Counted from the first letter of the stretch, positions 24,029-33,134 are shown. The stretch: 44,621 nt of DNA from Thermoplasmatota archaeon (GCA_029762535.1 JARVGK010000025.1:1-44621), one strand, 5' to 3'. The notes: generated by a model from the letters alone, not told the origin. A program made the numbers and translations.

Positions 24029-26046
24029 GGGCCGCCCTTCTCTACCAGTTCGTCCAGCGATGACAGCGAGGTGAAATCCTCATTACCTTCGGCGGGAGGG
24101 GCATTGTCCTTCCTGCTCCTGGCGCTGTGAACGATCTCGCGGTATCTGTCCTCGTCGCTCGCGCGAAAGGGTATGACCATGCTAGGAACGTTGAGATGCG
24201 ATAGGAGCTCCTGGCTGACGCTCTTTCTTGTGATCGATCCGATCATGGATTCCTCAGTGGCGCCGATCATTACCAACGTCGCCCCCTCCTCCTCGACGGT
24301 CTCCATGATCTTCTCGAGAACGTCCCCCTCCTTGAATATCATCTTGATATCTACACCGTAATGTTTTGCCACCTCGTTGTATATCCTCAACGCTCTCTGT
24401 CCGTCGTGCTCGTTGCCCCCATGGGACCGAACGAAAAGAGCCGCGACGGATGCGTTCATCCTGCTCGCCGTGTCCATGACGACCGGAGCGGTCAGCTTCG
24501 CCGCATATGATGCGGATGTCGGGGCCAGTATCACCTTCTCCTCGTGGATACGATCATCGTCCAGATCGGCCTGCAATTTGTATCTTCTGAACCCCGTCGA
24601 CGGGAGATAGAGCGGGCTGACGTAGGGTTTGGTCATCTTTGCTGGAGGGGTCATATCCTTGTGATAGACCACTGTCCTGTGCGGGAAGGGTATGGAGACG
24701 CCGTTCCGGTCGAAGGCGTCCTTTATCCTTTTCAGGACATCCGACTGTATGTTGAGCTTGTCCCTCGCCTCGGGGACCCAGAACCATGGCTTGAGGATTA
24801 TCGCCGAGTTGCCGAACTCCTTCATTATGACGTAGGGTTTCGGCTTGTTCATGACCAGTGGATGGGACCGTAGAATATCCAGGATCAACGTCTCGGCCAG
24901 CTTCCAATCGGAATCGTACGATATCCCCACGTCGAACTGTATGACGACCTTTGGGGATTCCCTCGTATAGTTCCACACCTGAGAGGAGGCTATGACGTTG
25001 TTGGGTATCACTATCATCTCCTCCTCCGGGGTCTTGATCCATGTGGACCTAAGGGAAATATCCTTGACATCCCCCCATGTGTCCTGACCCCCCCACAGGA
25101 TCCTTATCCTGTCCCCTATGACGAAGGGGCGGTCTATCGCGATCATGATCCCGGCCGCGAAGTTGGCCACCGTGTCCTGCAATCCGAAGGCGAGGGCGAA
25201 GCCGATCAATCCCAGGGATGTCGCCATGGTCAATGGGTCAAGGCCAAGCACCAGCATCGCGATGAGCGCCGCAAGAAGGTATATCCCGGCCTTGACGAGC
25301 CTTCCGATGGCCTTTCCGGTATCCTTACCGCTCCTCTTGTTTATCTTGAAGCTGGGTTCCATGAGAGATACCGCGATGTTCGCGACGATATGGGCTCCGA
25401 ACAATATCAGAAGGAATCGATGGATGTCGATTATGATATCGAGGACGGAGATCTGCCTGTGGGTGAATGATATCATTATGGCCGCATAGGAACCGAGGAC
25501 GATGACGGCCGCCTTCGAGGAGAACCTCAGGGACTTGAAGAGCCTGTACTTGACCACCTTGGACATGCTCGAACCGGTAACGAAATACACGATGGCCCTA
25601 AGAATGGGGTCAATGCCCATCAGGGAGAACACTATGACGATGATGTTCACGAGCATCCACTGCATCAACCGCCAGACCTCGAAAGTCCTGCTGTCTATTC
25701 GCAGGGTCGTGTCCATCTTGATGCCCATCGAATAGTACGCAAGTCCTGCGAACAGTATCAGGTACATCCAGAAGAGGGTCCTCTGAAGCGGGACCTCCAC
25801 CTTCTTTTTGTATTTGGCCTTCTCCACAGAGAGCCTGCGCTCGATCTCGCCTGTATCCTTGCCCTCCCTCTTCATGGACCTGCGATCGAGGGCCAGGAAC
25901 ATCGACGTAAGATGCCTGGCTATCCTCGTAGGAAAGGTGAGGGCCATTATCAGTCCAAAGAGGATTATGATCGCCGCCAGGATGACATCCTTCATGACGA
26001 GCGTTGACCCCAGAACGGGATCCTCAAGGAAACCCCAATCGACCAC
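24025..26046 (-). CDS. MscS-family channel fused to a C-terminal universal stress (Usp) domain
   Basis: A 673-residue protein. Five or so membrane helices precede the MscS core: GFALAFGLQDTVANFAAGIM (pore helix, about residues 290-310), then the beta domain FVIGDRIRILWG and STWIKTPEEEMIVIPNN. The cytosolic MscS domain ends near VVYHKD (about 470). A Usp domain follows from VILAPTSASYAAKL to VPSMVIPF (about 510-640), with a degenerate ATP-loop MIGATEESMIGSITRKS. The channel releases solutes on hypo-osmotic shock; the Usp domain may tie gating to nucleotide or stress signals. TATA-like sequence at 26066-26075 gives a leaderless start. The gene is divergent from the Asp-box gene. Confidence 0.9.
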   Translation of the reverse strand: MVDWGFLEDPVLGSTLVMKDVILAAIIILFGLIMALTFPTRIARHLTSMFLALDRRSMKREGKDTGEIERRLSVEKAKYKKKVEVPLQRTLFWMYLILFAGLAYYSMGIKMDTTLRIDSRTFEVWRLMQWMLVNIIVIVFSLMGIDPILRAIVYFVTGSSMSKVVKYRLFKSLRFSSKAAVIVLGSYAAIMISFTHRQISVLDIIIDIHRFLLILFGAHIVANIAVSLMEPSFKINKRSGKDTGKAIGRLVKAGIYLLAALIAMLVLGLDPLTMATSLGLIGFALAFGLQDTVANFAAGIMIAIDRPFVIGDRIRILWGGQDTWGDVKDISLRSTWIKTPEEEMIVIPNNVIASSQVWNYTRESPKVVIQFDVGISYDSDWKLAETLILDILRSHPLVMNKPKPYVIMKEFGNSAIILKPWFWVPEARDKLNIQSDVLKRIKDAFDRNGVSIPFPHRTVVYHKDMTPPAKMTKPYVSPLYLPSTGFRRYKLQADLDDDRIHEEKVILAPTSASYAAKLTAPVVMDTASRMNASVAALFVRSHGGNEHDGQRALRIYNEVAKHYGVDIKMIFKEGDVLEKIMETVEEEGATLVMIGATEESMIGSITRKSVSQELLSHLNVPSMVIPFRASDEDRYREIVHSARSRKDNAPPAEGNEDFTSLSSLDELVEKGGP

Positions 26047-26144
26047 GCTACCATATCGTCCTGAACGTATTTAAGAATTAGAGCGTGGGGAGGTCTATGA
26101 CCGAAAGGTAAAAACACATTACGGGGATATTACCCTCGATCCCT

Positions 26145-27596
26145 ATGAAGGTCAACAAACGCCTCTTCGCCATCGCCCTGGTAGCCGTAATGGTGGTCGG
26201 GGGGCTGACGGCTCTTCTTCTGTCCTCATGGGGCGGATTCGGCCCTCCGGAAGATGAGGGGGAAGAGGAGCCTGAAGGTTTCACCCCATATGCGGTGTGG
26301 CCGAACACCCATGTGACGAACACTCCTGAGGCGAACAACGAGCCGACGATCGTGGTCAATCCCACTGACCCGCTGAACATCGTGGCGGGATCGAACGATT
26401 ACGGCACCCCCTCCGGGGATGCCTGGGTCGGTTTCTACGCGTCATTCGATGGGGGGCAGACCTGGGAGAGAGGCCTGATCCCCGGCTACAACGGGGATCG
26501 CTCCAGCCCCCTCTGGCTTTTCCAGGGAACGGGGGATCCCGTGCTTGCATTCGCCTCCAACGGCGACGTGTACATGGCAGGGATCGCCTTCCAGAGACGG
26601 CCGGGCCCCGGGATGATCCTGAAACCCGGGACAGGCATATTCGTGGCGAGGTCCACGGACGGGGGCAGGTCCTTCCCGCAGGTGGTCATGGTCATACAAT
26701 CCGTATCTCTTCTAACAACTTTCCATGACAAGGAATGGATAGCGGTGGATCCCACTAACGGGGACGTCCATGTGACATGGACCGCTTTCAACCTATACGG
26801 GGTGGCCGCCTCCATCGTGCATTCGAAGTCAACCGACGGGGGACAGACCTGGACCCGGCCCAAGATCATCTCGGAGATCGGGCAGCGCGAGCTGCAGGTG
26901 CAGGGATCCCAGATCGAGGTGGACGAGGGAGGCATCCTCCACGTGTCCTGGATAGATTTCAACGCCGGTTCCATGCGCTACACCAGGTCGAGGGACAAGG
27001 GTAGCAGCTTCGAATCCGTAAAGAGCATCGCTCCCGTGGTGCCGCTTCCCTATACTCCCCCCAACGGCAATTACAGGACGCCGACCATGGGGGATATGGA
27101 CGTGGACAGGACGGACGGGAACAGATCGGGATCGGTGTATATCGCCTGGCCGGACCATGCCACGGGCGAGGCGGACATACTCTTCATCGCCTCCTACGAC
27201 GGCGGGGACACTTGGACGACGCCTGCCAGGGTGAACCAGGACCCGGTAGGGAACGGCTGCGACCAATGGTTCCCGGCCGTCTGCGTAGCGGGGGACGGGT
27301 CTTTTCAGGTGTTCTACTACGATAGGCGCGACTCCAACAACACTCTGCTCACGACATATGTCTCCGTCTCGTACGATGGCGGGGCCACGTTCACCGATGT
27401 GAGGATCGGCGAGGAACTGTTCGACGGGGACAATACCCGAGGGCCCTTCATCGGGGACTATCTCTCCATCGACGACGGCCCCGGCTGGTCCGTTGTGGTC
27501 TGGTGCGATGCGAGGGAGGGATCCCCCGAGAACCCGCGCTCAGACATCTGGATCGAGACACTCATATGGGCCCCGGTGGAGGAATTACCTGTTTAG
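26145..27596 (+). CDS. Secreted sialidase-like (BNR/Asp-box) beta-propeller protein
   Basis: A 483-residue protein with an uncleaved signal-anchor (LFAIALVAVMVVGGLTALLL, about 6-25) and an acidic linker, then a six-bladed sialidase-type propeller. Six Asp boxes of the form S-x-D-x-G-x-T/S-W/F are visible: SFDGGQTW, STDGGRSF, STDGGQTW, SRDKGSSF, SYDGGDTW and SYDGGATF. The arginine triad and Tyr/Glu nucleophile of true sialidases were not confidently placed, so a glycan-binding or exo-glycosidase role is possible but sialidase activity is not claimed. A weak promoter precedes it. The small gene at 27618 follows 21 bases after its stop. Confidence 0.85.
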   Translation: MKVNKRLFAIALVAVMVVGGLTALLLSSWGGFGPPEDEGEEEPEGFTPYAVWPNTHVTNTPEANNEPTIVVNPTDPLNIVAGSNDYGTPSGDAWVGFYASFDGGQTWERGLIPGYNGDRSSPLWLFQGTGDPVLAFASNGDVYMAGIAFQRRPGPGMILKPGTGIFVARSTDGGRSFPQVVMVIQSVSLLTTFHDKEWIAVDPTNGDVHVTWTAFNLYGVAASIVHSKSTDGGQTWTRPKIISEIGQRELQVQGSQIEVDEGGILHVSWIDFNAGSMRYTRSRDKGSSFESVKSIAPVVPLPYTPPNGNYRTPTMGDMDVDRTDGNRSGSVYIAWPDHATGEADILFIASYDGGDTWTTPARVNQDPVGNGCDQWFPAVCVAGDGSFQVFYYDRRDSNNTLLTTYVSVSYDGGATFTDVRIGEELFDGDNTRGPFIGDYLSIDDGPGWSVVVWCDAREGSPENPRSDIWIETLIWAPVEELPV

Positions 27597-27617
27597 GGGG
27601 GTCCAGGAGGGGGATAG

Positions 27618-27788
27618 ATGGAAAAAGGTTTCTACCACACCCTCGAGGACGATAAGATCCGCGAATACATGAAGCTCTCCACCAAGGAGAAGCTGATGTG
27701 GCTCGAGGAGATGCACGAGCTCACCAGGAAGGTCCTGACCGAGAAAGAATGGGAGTTCCGGAGAAAGCTCCTCGAAGGCGAGATCTGA
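27618..27788 (+). CDS. Small charged helical protein, 56 residues
   Basis: ATG 27618 has AGGAGGGGG (27606-27613) just upstream and the frame closes at TGA 27786-27788. The product is rich in Glu, Lys and Leu with two predicted helices (REYMKLSTKEKLMWLEEMHE and a second one), a pattern common in small antitoxin-like or adaptor proteins of archaea. No cysteine or membrane segment. It lies downstream of the Asp-box gene on the same strand and convergent with the VLRF1-like gene; no toxin partner is visible. Function unknown. Confidence 0.7.
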   Translation: MEKGFYHTLEDDKIREYMKLSTKEKLMWLEEMHELTRKVLTEKEWEFRRKLLEGEI

Positions 27789-27862
27789 TCGTCCTTCATA
27801 CCCCTCAGGTATGATTCCTGCCAGGTATGGTTCGTACGCTCACAATTGATGATCGATGTCGT

Positions 27863-29002
27863 TCAATACCGAAGGATCGCCCCGATGCCCCCTATGGATT
27901 CCATGAATGGGGAGGAATCTATGAAGTCGATATGAGCGCCCGTCCTTTGGGCCAGCTCGTAGAGCTCCTCGATGAAGTCCACCTGGGTGAGGGGGGACCC
28001 GCATCGGGGGCATTTCGACGGAGGGCTCTTCCCCTTCTTCAGGTTCTGGCATGATTCGCACAACCACCCGGGAACCTTCGTACCCTTCAATATCAAAAGG
28101 TCGCGTACCTTTCCCTTCTCGAGGGCCTTTCTCACATCCGCCGGGCCGAAGGCCGCGCTCTCCCCTCTTAGGATGTCGGAGCGGAGCTCATCGACCAATT
28201 CCTTGCCCCATTCCATCTCATGGGCCTTGGATATCTCCTCACCGCTCTCGATGATCTCGCCGCAGGGCATGTCCATATCCCAGTCCATTACCGATATCAC
28301 CATGTCCTTGAGATGCGGCGGGAGCATGTCGAAGAGCTGTTTCTTGGCCTCTCCCGGCCCCGCGATGATGATCCCCCGCAATCTGTCTTGCGAGGTGAAG
28401 GACTCCATGTCGTCGGTGACCCCCTTGAGGAAATTGCCTATGGCCCCCTCCCTCAGCCGTTGGAAGCGCCTCTGGCTCATACCCCCCATCTTGTGCTTGT
28501 TCATCAGATCGATGGAGGAGGAGTCGATGGATTCGCATGTCCCGGATCGGACCAGGACCAGCTTGGAGCTTCTCGAATCCACCATGACCACACCGTAGGG
28601 GAGTATGTCGTCCCGGAGGATCGCGAGTGGAAGGAGATATGGGGATGTGTCGAGGACTAGCTTCCTGTCTATAGATACGGGGACCCGATATCGCTCCAGG
28701 AGGTCCATGGAGAGCGAGGAGAATATTATCCTCCCCTTCTCTCCCTCGATCGGATCGGGACCTATGAGGTCCCGGACCCTCTCGATGTTGGACCGCACCT
28801 CCTCGTACATCTCCTTGCCGAGAACCTTCCTCATCGTCCTGAGGCGCTTTTCGATGAAGGTATCGTTCCTCCTCGCGTCGGAGGAGGATCCCACGGGTAG
28901 ATAGAGCGTAAGGAAAGTGTCCCTGGTGTCGTAGATATCGGAGAGGCGCCTCACATCGATGTCCCAAAGGAGCGTCAGGGACCCGTCGTCGATCATTGCC
29001 AT
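27863..29002 (-). CDS. eRF1-superfamily (Vms1/VLRF1-type) release-factor-like protein with GGM motif
   Basis: A 379-residue protein with three parts: an N-terminal domain (about 1-130), a central eRF1_2-like domain (about 133-245) and a C-terminal eRF1_3-like domain with a zinc ribbon (C315-x2-C318, C331-x2-C334). The motif region is KHKMGGMSQRRFQRLREGAI at about 169-188: where class I release factors have GGQ, this has G173-G174-M175, with Gln at 177 (GGxSQ). This matches the VLRF1/Vms1 group, whose glutamine is displaced and which cleaves peptidyl-tRNA in ribosome rescue. It is probably not the general terminator. ATG 29002 has GGAG four bases upstream. Confidence 0.82.
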   Translation of the reverse strand: MAMIDDGSLTLLWDIDVRRLSDIYDTRDTFLTLYLPVGSSSDARRNDTFIEKRLRTMRKVLGKEMYEEVRSNIERVRDLIGPDPIEGEKGRIIFSSLSMDLLERYRVPVSIDRKLVLDTSPYLLPLAILRDDILPYGVVMVDSRSSKLVLVRSGTCESIDSSSIDLMNKHKMGGMSQRRFQRLREGAIGNFLKGVTDDMESFTSQDRLRGIIIAGPGEAKKQLFDMLPPHLKDMVISVMDWDMDMPCGEIIESGEEISKAHEMEWGKELVDELRSDILRGESAAFGPADVRKALEKGKVRDLLILKGTKVPGWLCESCQNLKKGKSPPSKCPRCGSPLTQVDFIEELYELAQRTGAHIDFIDSSPFMESIGGIGAILRY

Positions 29003-29057
29003 GCTTCTCCATCGTTATCGTGGCTATTATCCTTTTCCTCAGAGGGGGAGGATCCAC

Positions 29058-30623
29058 CTACAGGCGGGATCGGAGGATGACGGCGATAACGGCGAAGGCG
29101 CCTATGGCTCCGGCGATCCCGAAACATGTTCCCTCTCCGCCCTTACTCGCCTCCCGGATCGTGAACTCGAGGTCCGGGATCCGGGCATCGGTCCTCAGGC
29201 TGGTGGGGTCCTGCTGCTCCGCAGCATATCCTTCGGAGGTCCGGTCCACGCGGGAGATCTCCCACCCGCCCTCCACCATGATCTCCAGGTCCCCCGGGTC
29301 GTAATAATACATCATGTAGGGGAGATCCCTCATATGATATCCCACGGTATGCGATCCCCCTGAAAGCTCCTCGTGAGGGATGGTGTAGGTCCAACTCAGG
29401 GTCATCGTATCTCCCACGGGAGAGAACAGGGTCTCCTCGAGGAGTACGAGCTCCGGCTCGAGTTCGATCCCGTCGAGCGTCAAGACAGGAACAACCATGG
29501 CATCCAGAACCTGTTCCGGGTCCTGCATCGCCTCGGCGTATCCTGCAGGATCCCCGAACGCCTCAAGGAACATGTATCTAAGGTTCGAAGGGCAATCCAG
29601 ATGTACGATCAGGACCATGTCCTCGGCGGGGCGGATAACGAGCTGGGACCGAAGCCTGCTATAATCGACGTTCCAGACCGATATATCCCACTTCGGCCCG
29701 ATCTCGTCCACGTAGGAGCTCACTCCGTCCTCGAGAGCCTCTCTCGCGAGCGCTCCCACCCTGTCGCGGGTCAGGGGAAGGGCGGGGGAACGGTCCACCT
29801 TGACGATGACAGCGTTGCCGGAAACGACCATGTTCTCGACCACCTCGGATCCGGAGTCAGCGTATTCTATCCTGACGATCCCCTGGGATATCCTCACCTG
29901 GACCAGGTTGGAATGTATCTTGTATTCCACCTCCTTCTTCACGGAAGGCCTTGCGGCAAGGACAAGGGTGAAGGTCACACGCTCCCCGTCATCGACGGCA
30001 TCCAAACCCAGTATGTCCAGATACGGCCTGTCCGCGGATATCTCCTCCCGCTCCACATGCTCTATGAGGTCCTCCTCTCCATCGATGAACGCATATACGA
30101 ACTCGAAGGTGAGATCGTATGTCACGTTCGATCCCGCGTCCGGGCAGACGTCTGTCACCCTCCCGCCGTATGTCGCAAAGGATAGCAGATCGCCCTCCCT
30201 CGCATCCGGGATGTAACTCGCAGGGAAGCTGACCTTGATCTCGTTCGTATGAACGGCGTATGTGTAAGGCATGGGATATTCAAGGTCCTCTATTGCGGTG
30301 TGGCTGACGCCGTTGAAGAACCCATTGTAATATGAAAAAAATGCCTGGCCAATGAAGATCTCATATGCGACCGACCCGGATATCTCCCCCTTGATGATGA
30401 ATGAAGCGTTGATCGTGCCGCTCTCGTTCCTGACGGAGAAGCTCAGGATGTCGGCTGTGTCGGGCCCGCTCGCATCGACGTACTCGTGGATCGTCCCTTT
30501 CACATCCCCGGGGTCGTCCTCCACTGATAGGGAGCGCATCGTGATCTCGCCTGATACGAAGGAGCAGCCAAATACCATGATCCCGATGAACAACAGGGGC
30601 GCGATCCTCGACACGGCCATCAC
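29058..30623 (-). CDS. Secreted protein with C-terminal membrane anchor, unrecognised
   Basis: I do not recognise the family. About 521 residues: signal peptide (RIAPLLFIGIMVFGCSFVSG, about 6-25), a long extracellular region made of beta-rich blocks with many aromatic and acidic residues, and a final membrane helix (CFGIAGAIGAFAVIAVIL) followed by RSRL. The two cysteines CPDAG and TCFG are isolated. A first block around DTADILSFSVRNESGTINASF looks like a carbohydrate-binding or Ig-type fold. Start can be ATG 30623 or 30620. It lies upstream of the VLRF1-like gene with a 55-base gap and downstream of tRNA-Asn. Likely a surface protein. Confidence 0.78.
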   Translation of the reverse strand: MMAVSRIAPLLFIGIMVFGCSFVSGEITMRSLSVEDDPGDVKGTIHEYVDASGPDTADILSFSVRNESGTINASFIIKGEISGSVAYEIFIGQAFFSYYNGFFNGVSHTAIEDLEYPMPYTYAVHTNEIKVSFPASYIPDAREGDLLSFATYGGRVTDVCPDAGSNVTYDLTFEFVYAFIDGEEDLIEHVEREEISADRPYLDILGLDAVDDGERVTFTLVLAARPSVKKEVEYKIHSNLVQVRISQGIVRIEYADSGSEVVENMVVSGNAVIVKVDRSPALPLTRDRVGALAREALEDGVSSYVDEIGPKWDISVWNVDYSRLRSQLVIRPAEDMVLIVHLDCPSNLRYMFLEAFGDPAGYAEAMQDPEQVLDAMVVPVLTLDGIELEPELVLLEETLFSPVGDTMTLSWTYTIPHEELSGGSHTVGYHMRDLPYMMYYYDPGDLEIMVEGGWEISRVDRTSEGYAAEQQDPTSLRTDARIPDLEFTIREASKGGEGTCFGIAGAIGAFAVIAVILRSRL

Positions 30624-30683
30624 CCGGCCCTTAGAAATGGCCTTACGAACGATATATAGTTATAGGTCCGCGATCAAAAACAA

Positions 30684-30760
30684 TGGCGCCGCAGGACGGA
30701 TTCGAACCGACGGCCTTACGGTTAACAGCCGTACGCTCTGACCAACTGAGCTACTGCGGC
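30684..30760 (-). tRNA. tRNA-Asn (GTT), CCA encoded
   Basis: On the minus strand the 5' acceptor strand GCCGCAG (from 30760) pairs with CTGCGGC, followed by discriminator G and an encoded CCA at 30684-30686. The D arm holds AGCTCAGTTGGTCAGAGC, the anticodon arm TACGG-CTGTTAA-CCGTA has anticodon GTT, and the T arm contains GGTTCGAATCC. All stems pair; there is no intron. Encoded CCA is variable among archaeal tRNAs. It stands alone between two protein genes on the same strand. Confidence 0.96.
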
Positions 30761-30806
30761 AGGGTTGGGTTCTGACCCAATAATATCTCCCTATATAAAA
30801 ATAGCC

Positions 30807-32438
30807 TCATGCGGCCGGGAGCGGGGCGTCCACCATTCCCAGGTCGGATATGAAGGCCGCATCTTCCTGGACCGAAATATACAGCTTCCGGATCCCGTTC
30901 ACATCGTGGACCTCGATCAACCCCTTCCTCTCAAGGTCCTTGAGGTGCCGAGAGACCGTTCGCCTGGACCGATCCTTAGAAAAATGCCTTGTGACCTTCA
31001 CGGTCGATATCCCGGGAGAATCCCTGATCATCCGCATCATGTCCCTATCGAGAAGCGATATGACGATCCCGCATCCCTTCATCCTGACACCGTCCGGGTA
31101 GAACAGCTTGAACTTCCCCACGCTTCTAGAAGACACCAGCTCCTCCTTCTCCAGTCGATGAAGGTGATAGGTCAGGTTCCCGTTGTTAACGCCGAAATGC
31201 CTCTTCAGGGCGGTGAAGCTGACACCGGGGTTCTCCTTGATGTGTTCGTAGAGCCTGCCCCTGAAGAAGTGGTCCAGGACCTTCTCCCCGCGTGCAAGGG
31301 AGTACAGAGGCACCAGACCGATCGCCAGCCATCGGTACCTGAACGCTTCCGAGGCCGCGTAAAGATACCCCATGTACCCTACGGCCAATACCCCTAAGGC
31401 GCCCGCTCCGCCTCCTATCACAGGAGCCACGTTCATACTACCCTCGACCTTCGATGTCACCATCACCGGCACCATAACCACGTTGCTCGTCACCTCGGAC
31501 CCTTCCATCTCCGCCATAAACCTCAGAGGCACCGTCCTCCTGCCGGGACCCCCTCCGACGTCAAGATGGAACTCTCGCCTCTGGAGTTCCCCCACCAGAC
31601 CATCGCCCTCCAGAGCCGCCTGGGATCCGTCCAACGCTTCCACGGACGTGATCCGCGCATCGGCGCCGAGCGCCATCACCATGACGTTGTTGTATCCCCC
31701 TACCAACGACGGCAGGGCGATGATGGCATGCCTTTTTCCAAACAGTATGTGTACGAACTCCCCGTCAGGGTAGAATACGATCTCGTGCGAGAGCGAGGAC
31801 CGGTCCATATCCAATGTCGCCACCAGCTCGCTCTCGACGCTGTAAGGAACGCTCACAACGATGGAGGACCCAGCCTCCACTGGCCGGGGTGCCGCTTCGA
31901 GACCTAACTCGTTCGATACGACGCCGATCAAGGCCTGAGCATTGCCATCGTTCACGACGGTGATGTTGAAGGACCCTGTCAGTGGCATGTCCAGAAGGTA
32001 TTCTCCGGGGAAGATCGCGTATGAAGAGCTGAATGGAAGGACCCTCACCGTGCATTTTGCACTCCAGGAGGAGGTCTTTCCCTCGGCGGAGGCGGCCACG
32101 ACCAGATCCCCCGTGGCCAGGGCCTTCTCCCCGCGGGGAACGAAGACCCTCACCGGGGCAGTGCCCGAGGAGAGAGCGGCCATGGATATCGATCCCTGGA
32201 CCTCCGCTCTCCATTCCGGCTGGCCGTCGATCCTTGACGACAGGAGGAAGGTGGCGGCCTCGGGATAGGGATTCCTCAGCGTGGCGTTGACCGTGACGAA
32301 AACGGGATCGGAAGGCCCTACGCCCACGTTGATGCTCTCATCGGAAAGCGAAAGCACCTCCGGGACCGCGAGGGCATGGCCCGAACCTAGGACCAACAAC
32401 ATCAGGGCGGATGAGAGCAATAATGCGGCATGCTTCAT
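30807..32438 (-). CDS. Membrane-anchored regulator with extracellular domain and two winged helices
   Basis: A 543-residue protein: signal peptide (LLLSSALMLLVLGSGHALA), about 330 residues of extracellular beta-sandwich-like sequence, one or two membrane segments (GGAGALGVLAVGYMGYLYAA and RWLAIGLVPLYSLA, about 350-395), then two cytosolic winged-helix domains. The first reads VSFTALKRHFGVNNGNLTYH LHRLEKEELV (about 420-450), the second ISTVKVTRHFSKDRSRRTVS with HLKDLERKGLIEVHDVNG (about 487-525). This is a one-component sensor that would carry outside signals directly to DNA. TATA-like TTAAATAATCC lies at about 32456-32466 upstream. Target genes are unknown; the tRNA gene follows downstream. 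Confidence 0.8.
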   Translation of the reverse strand: MKHAALLLSSALMLLVLGSGHALAVPEVLSLSDESINVGVGPSDPVFVTVNATLRNPYPEAATFLLSSRIDGQPEWRAEVQGSISMAALSSGTAPVRVFVPRGEKALATGDLVVAASAEGKTSSWSAKCTVRVLPFSSSYAIFPGEYLLDMPLTGSFNITVVNDGNAQALIGVVSNELGLEAAPRPVEAGSSIVVSVPYSVESELVATLDMDRSSLSHEIVFYPDGEFVHILFGKRHAIIALPSLVGGYNNVMVMALGADARITSVEALDGSQAALEGDGLVGELQRREFHLDVGGGPGRRTVPLRFMAEMEGSEVTSNVVMVPVMVTSKVEGSMNVAPVIGGGAGALGVLAVGYMGYLYAASEAFRYRWLAIGLVPLYSLARGEKVLDHFFRGRLYEHIKENPGVSFTALKRHFGVNNGNLTYHLHRLEKEELVSSRSVGKFKLFYPDGVRMKGCGIVISLLDRDMMRMIRDSPGISTVKVTRHFSKDRSRRTVSRHLKDLERKGLIEVHDVNGIRKLYISVQEDAAFISDLGMVDAPLPAA

Positions 32439-32496
32439 CGAAACATAATGCCATTGAGGATTATTTAAAGGGTGTTGAACTAAAGCGGCGACCGTT

Positions 32497-32859
32497 TCAG
32501 GACAGCTCGAGGAGCAGTTCCTCGGCCCCCCCGGTCACCTTGACCTCTACATCTCCCAACCCGGAATCCCCGGAAGTGAAGTTAACGACCCCCATGAAGG
32601 CGGCCTGTTTGTTGAGAAAGAAATGCAACGAATCCCCATCCAGGGACCTTCTGAGCACCATCAAGGCGCTGTCCTTTATCCTCTGGTCCTTAACCTTGTG
32701 AACGAACGCGTCCAAGGACCCGGCGACAACAATTACCCGATCATCATCGCCGCCAAGAACGCCGTCGGGAAAGATCTGCGATACGGCCGACCGGACCTTC
32801 AGCACATCCTCCGTGGGATGGACCGGTACGCTGGCCTCAACGATCATACGAGGCCTCAT
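32497..32859 (-). CDS. UPF0201/DUF54 family protein
   Basis: A 120-residue protein matching the archaeal UPF0201 (DUF54) family: VEASVPVHPTEDVLKVRSAV at the N-terminus, IKDSALMVLRRSL in the middle and FFLNKQAAFMGVVNF near residues 84-98. The fold resembles ribosomal-protein-like RNA-binding domains and nucleic-acid binding is presumed. Its ATG overlaps the stop of the aEF-1beta gene (ATGA), so it is translated from the same message as two translation-related genes. ATG 32859 is used; an internal ATG four codons later is possible. Confidence 0.86.
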   Translation of the reverse strand: MRPRMIVEASVPVHPTEDVLKVRSAVSQIFPDGVLGGDDDRVIVVAGSLDAFVHKVKDQRIKDSALMVLRRSLDGDSLHFFLNKQAAFMGVVNFTSGDSGLGDVEVKVTGGAEELLLELS

Positions 32860-33122
32860 AGCAGGCCCATCTCGACGACCTCGACGGATTGGACGCCCTC
32901 TGTGGAGTTCAGCTTCTCCTCGAGCTCCTCGCCGCCGCCCTTCTTATCGTCGAGCACCACGGCCCACATGAGCATCTTCAATCCGAAGAACGCCGGGACG
33001 ATCTCGGACTGGGATACCCTGCCGTGCTCGGGGACGTATGTCGCGAACCTGTCGGATATCGCCTGCAGGTCCACGTCGGTTCCCTCGGGCATTACCTTGT
33101 ATCTGATGAGTACATCGCCCAT
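32856..33122 (-). CDS. ef1b: Archaeal elongation factor 1-beta (aEF-1beta)
   Basis: An 88-residue protein, the usual length, corresponding to the guanine-exchange domain that recycles aEF-1alpha-GDP. Family features are MGDVLIRYKVMPEGTDVDLQ at the start and FFGLKMLMWAVVLDDKKGGG around residues 45-64, with the C-terminal VQSVEVVEMGLL. GAGGTGTGAC lies directly before ATG 33122, supporting this start over GTG 33131. It sits between the zinc-finger gene (12 bases upstream) and the UPF0201 gene (four-base overlap), a gene order widespread in Euryarchaeota. Confidence 0.94.
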   Translation of the reverse strand: MGDVLIRYKVMPEGTDVDLQAISDRFATYVPEHGRVSQSEIVPAFFGLKMLMWAVVLDDKKGGGEELEEKLNSTEGVQSVEVVEMGLL

Positions 33123-33134
33123 GTCACACACCTC

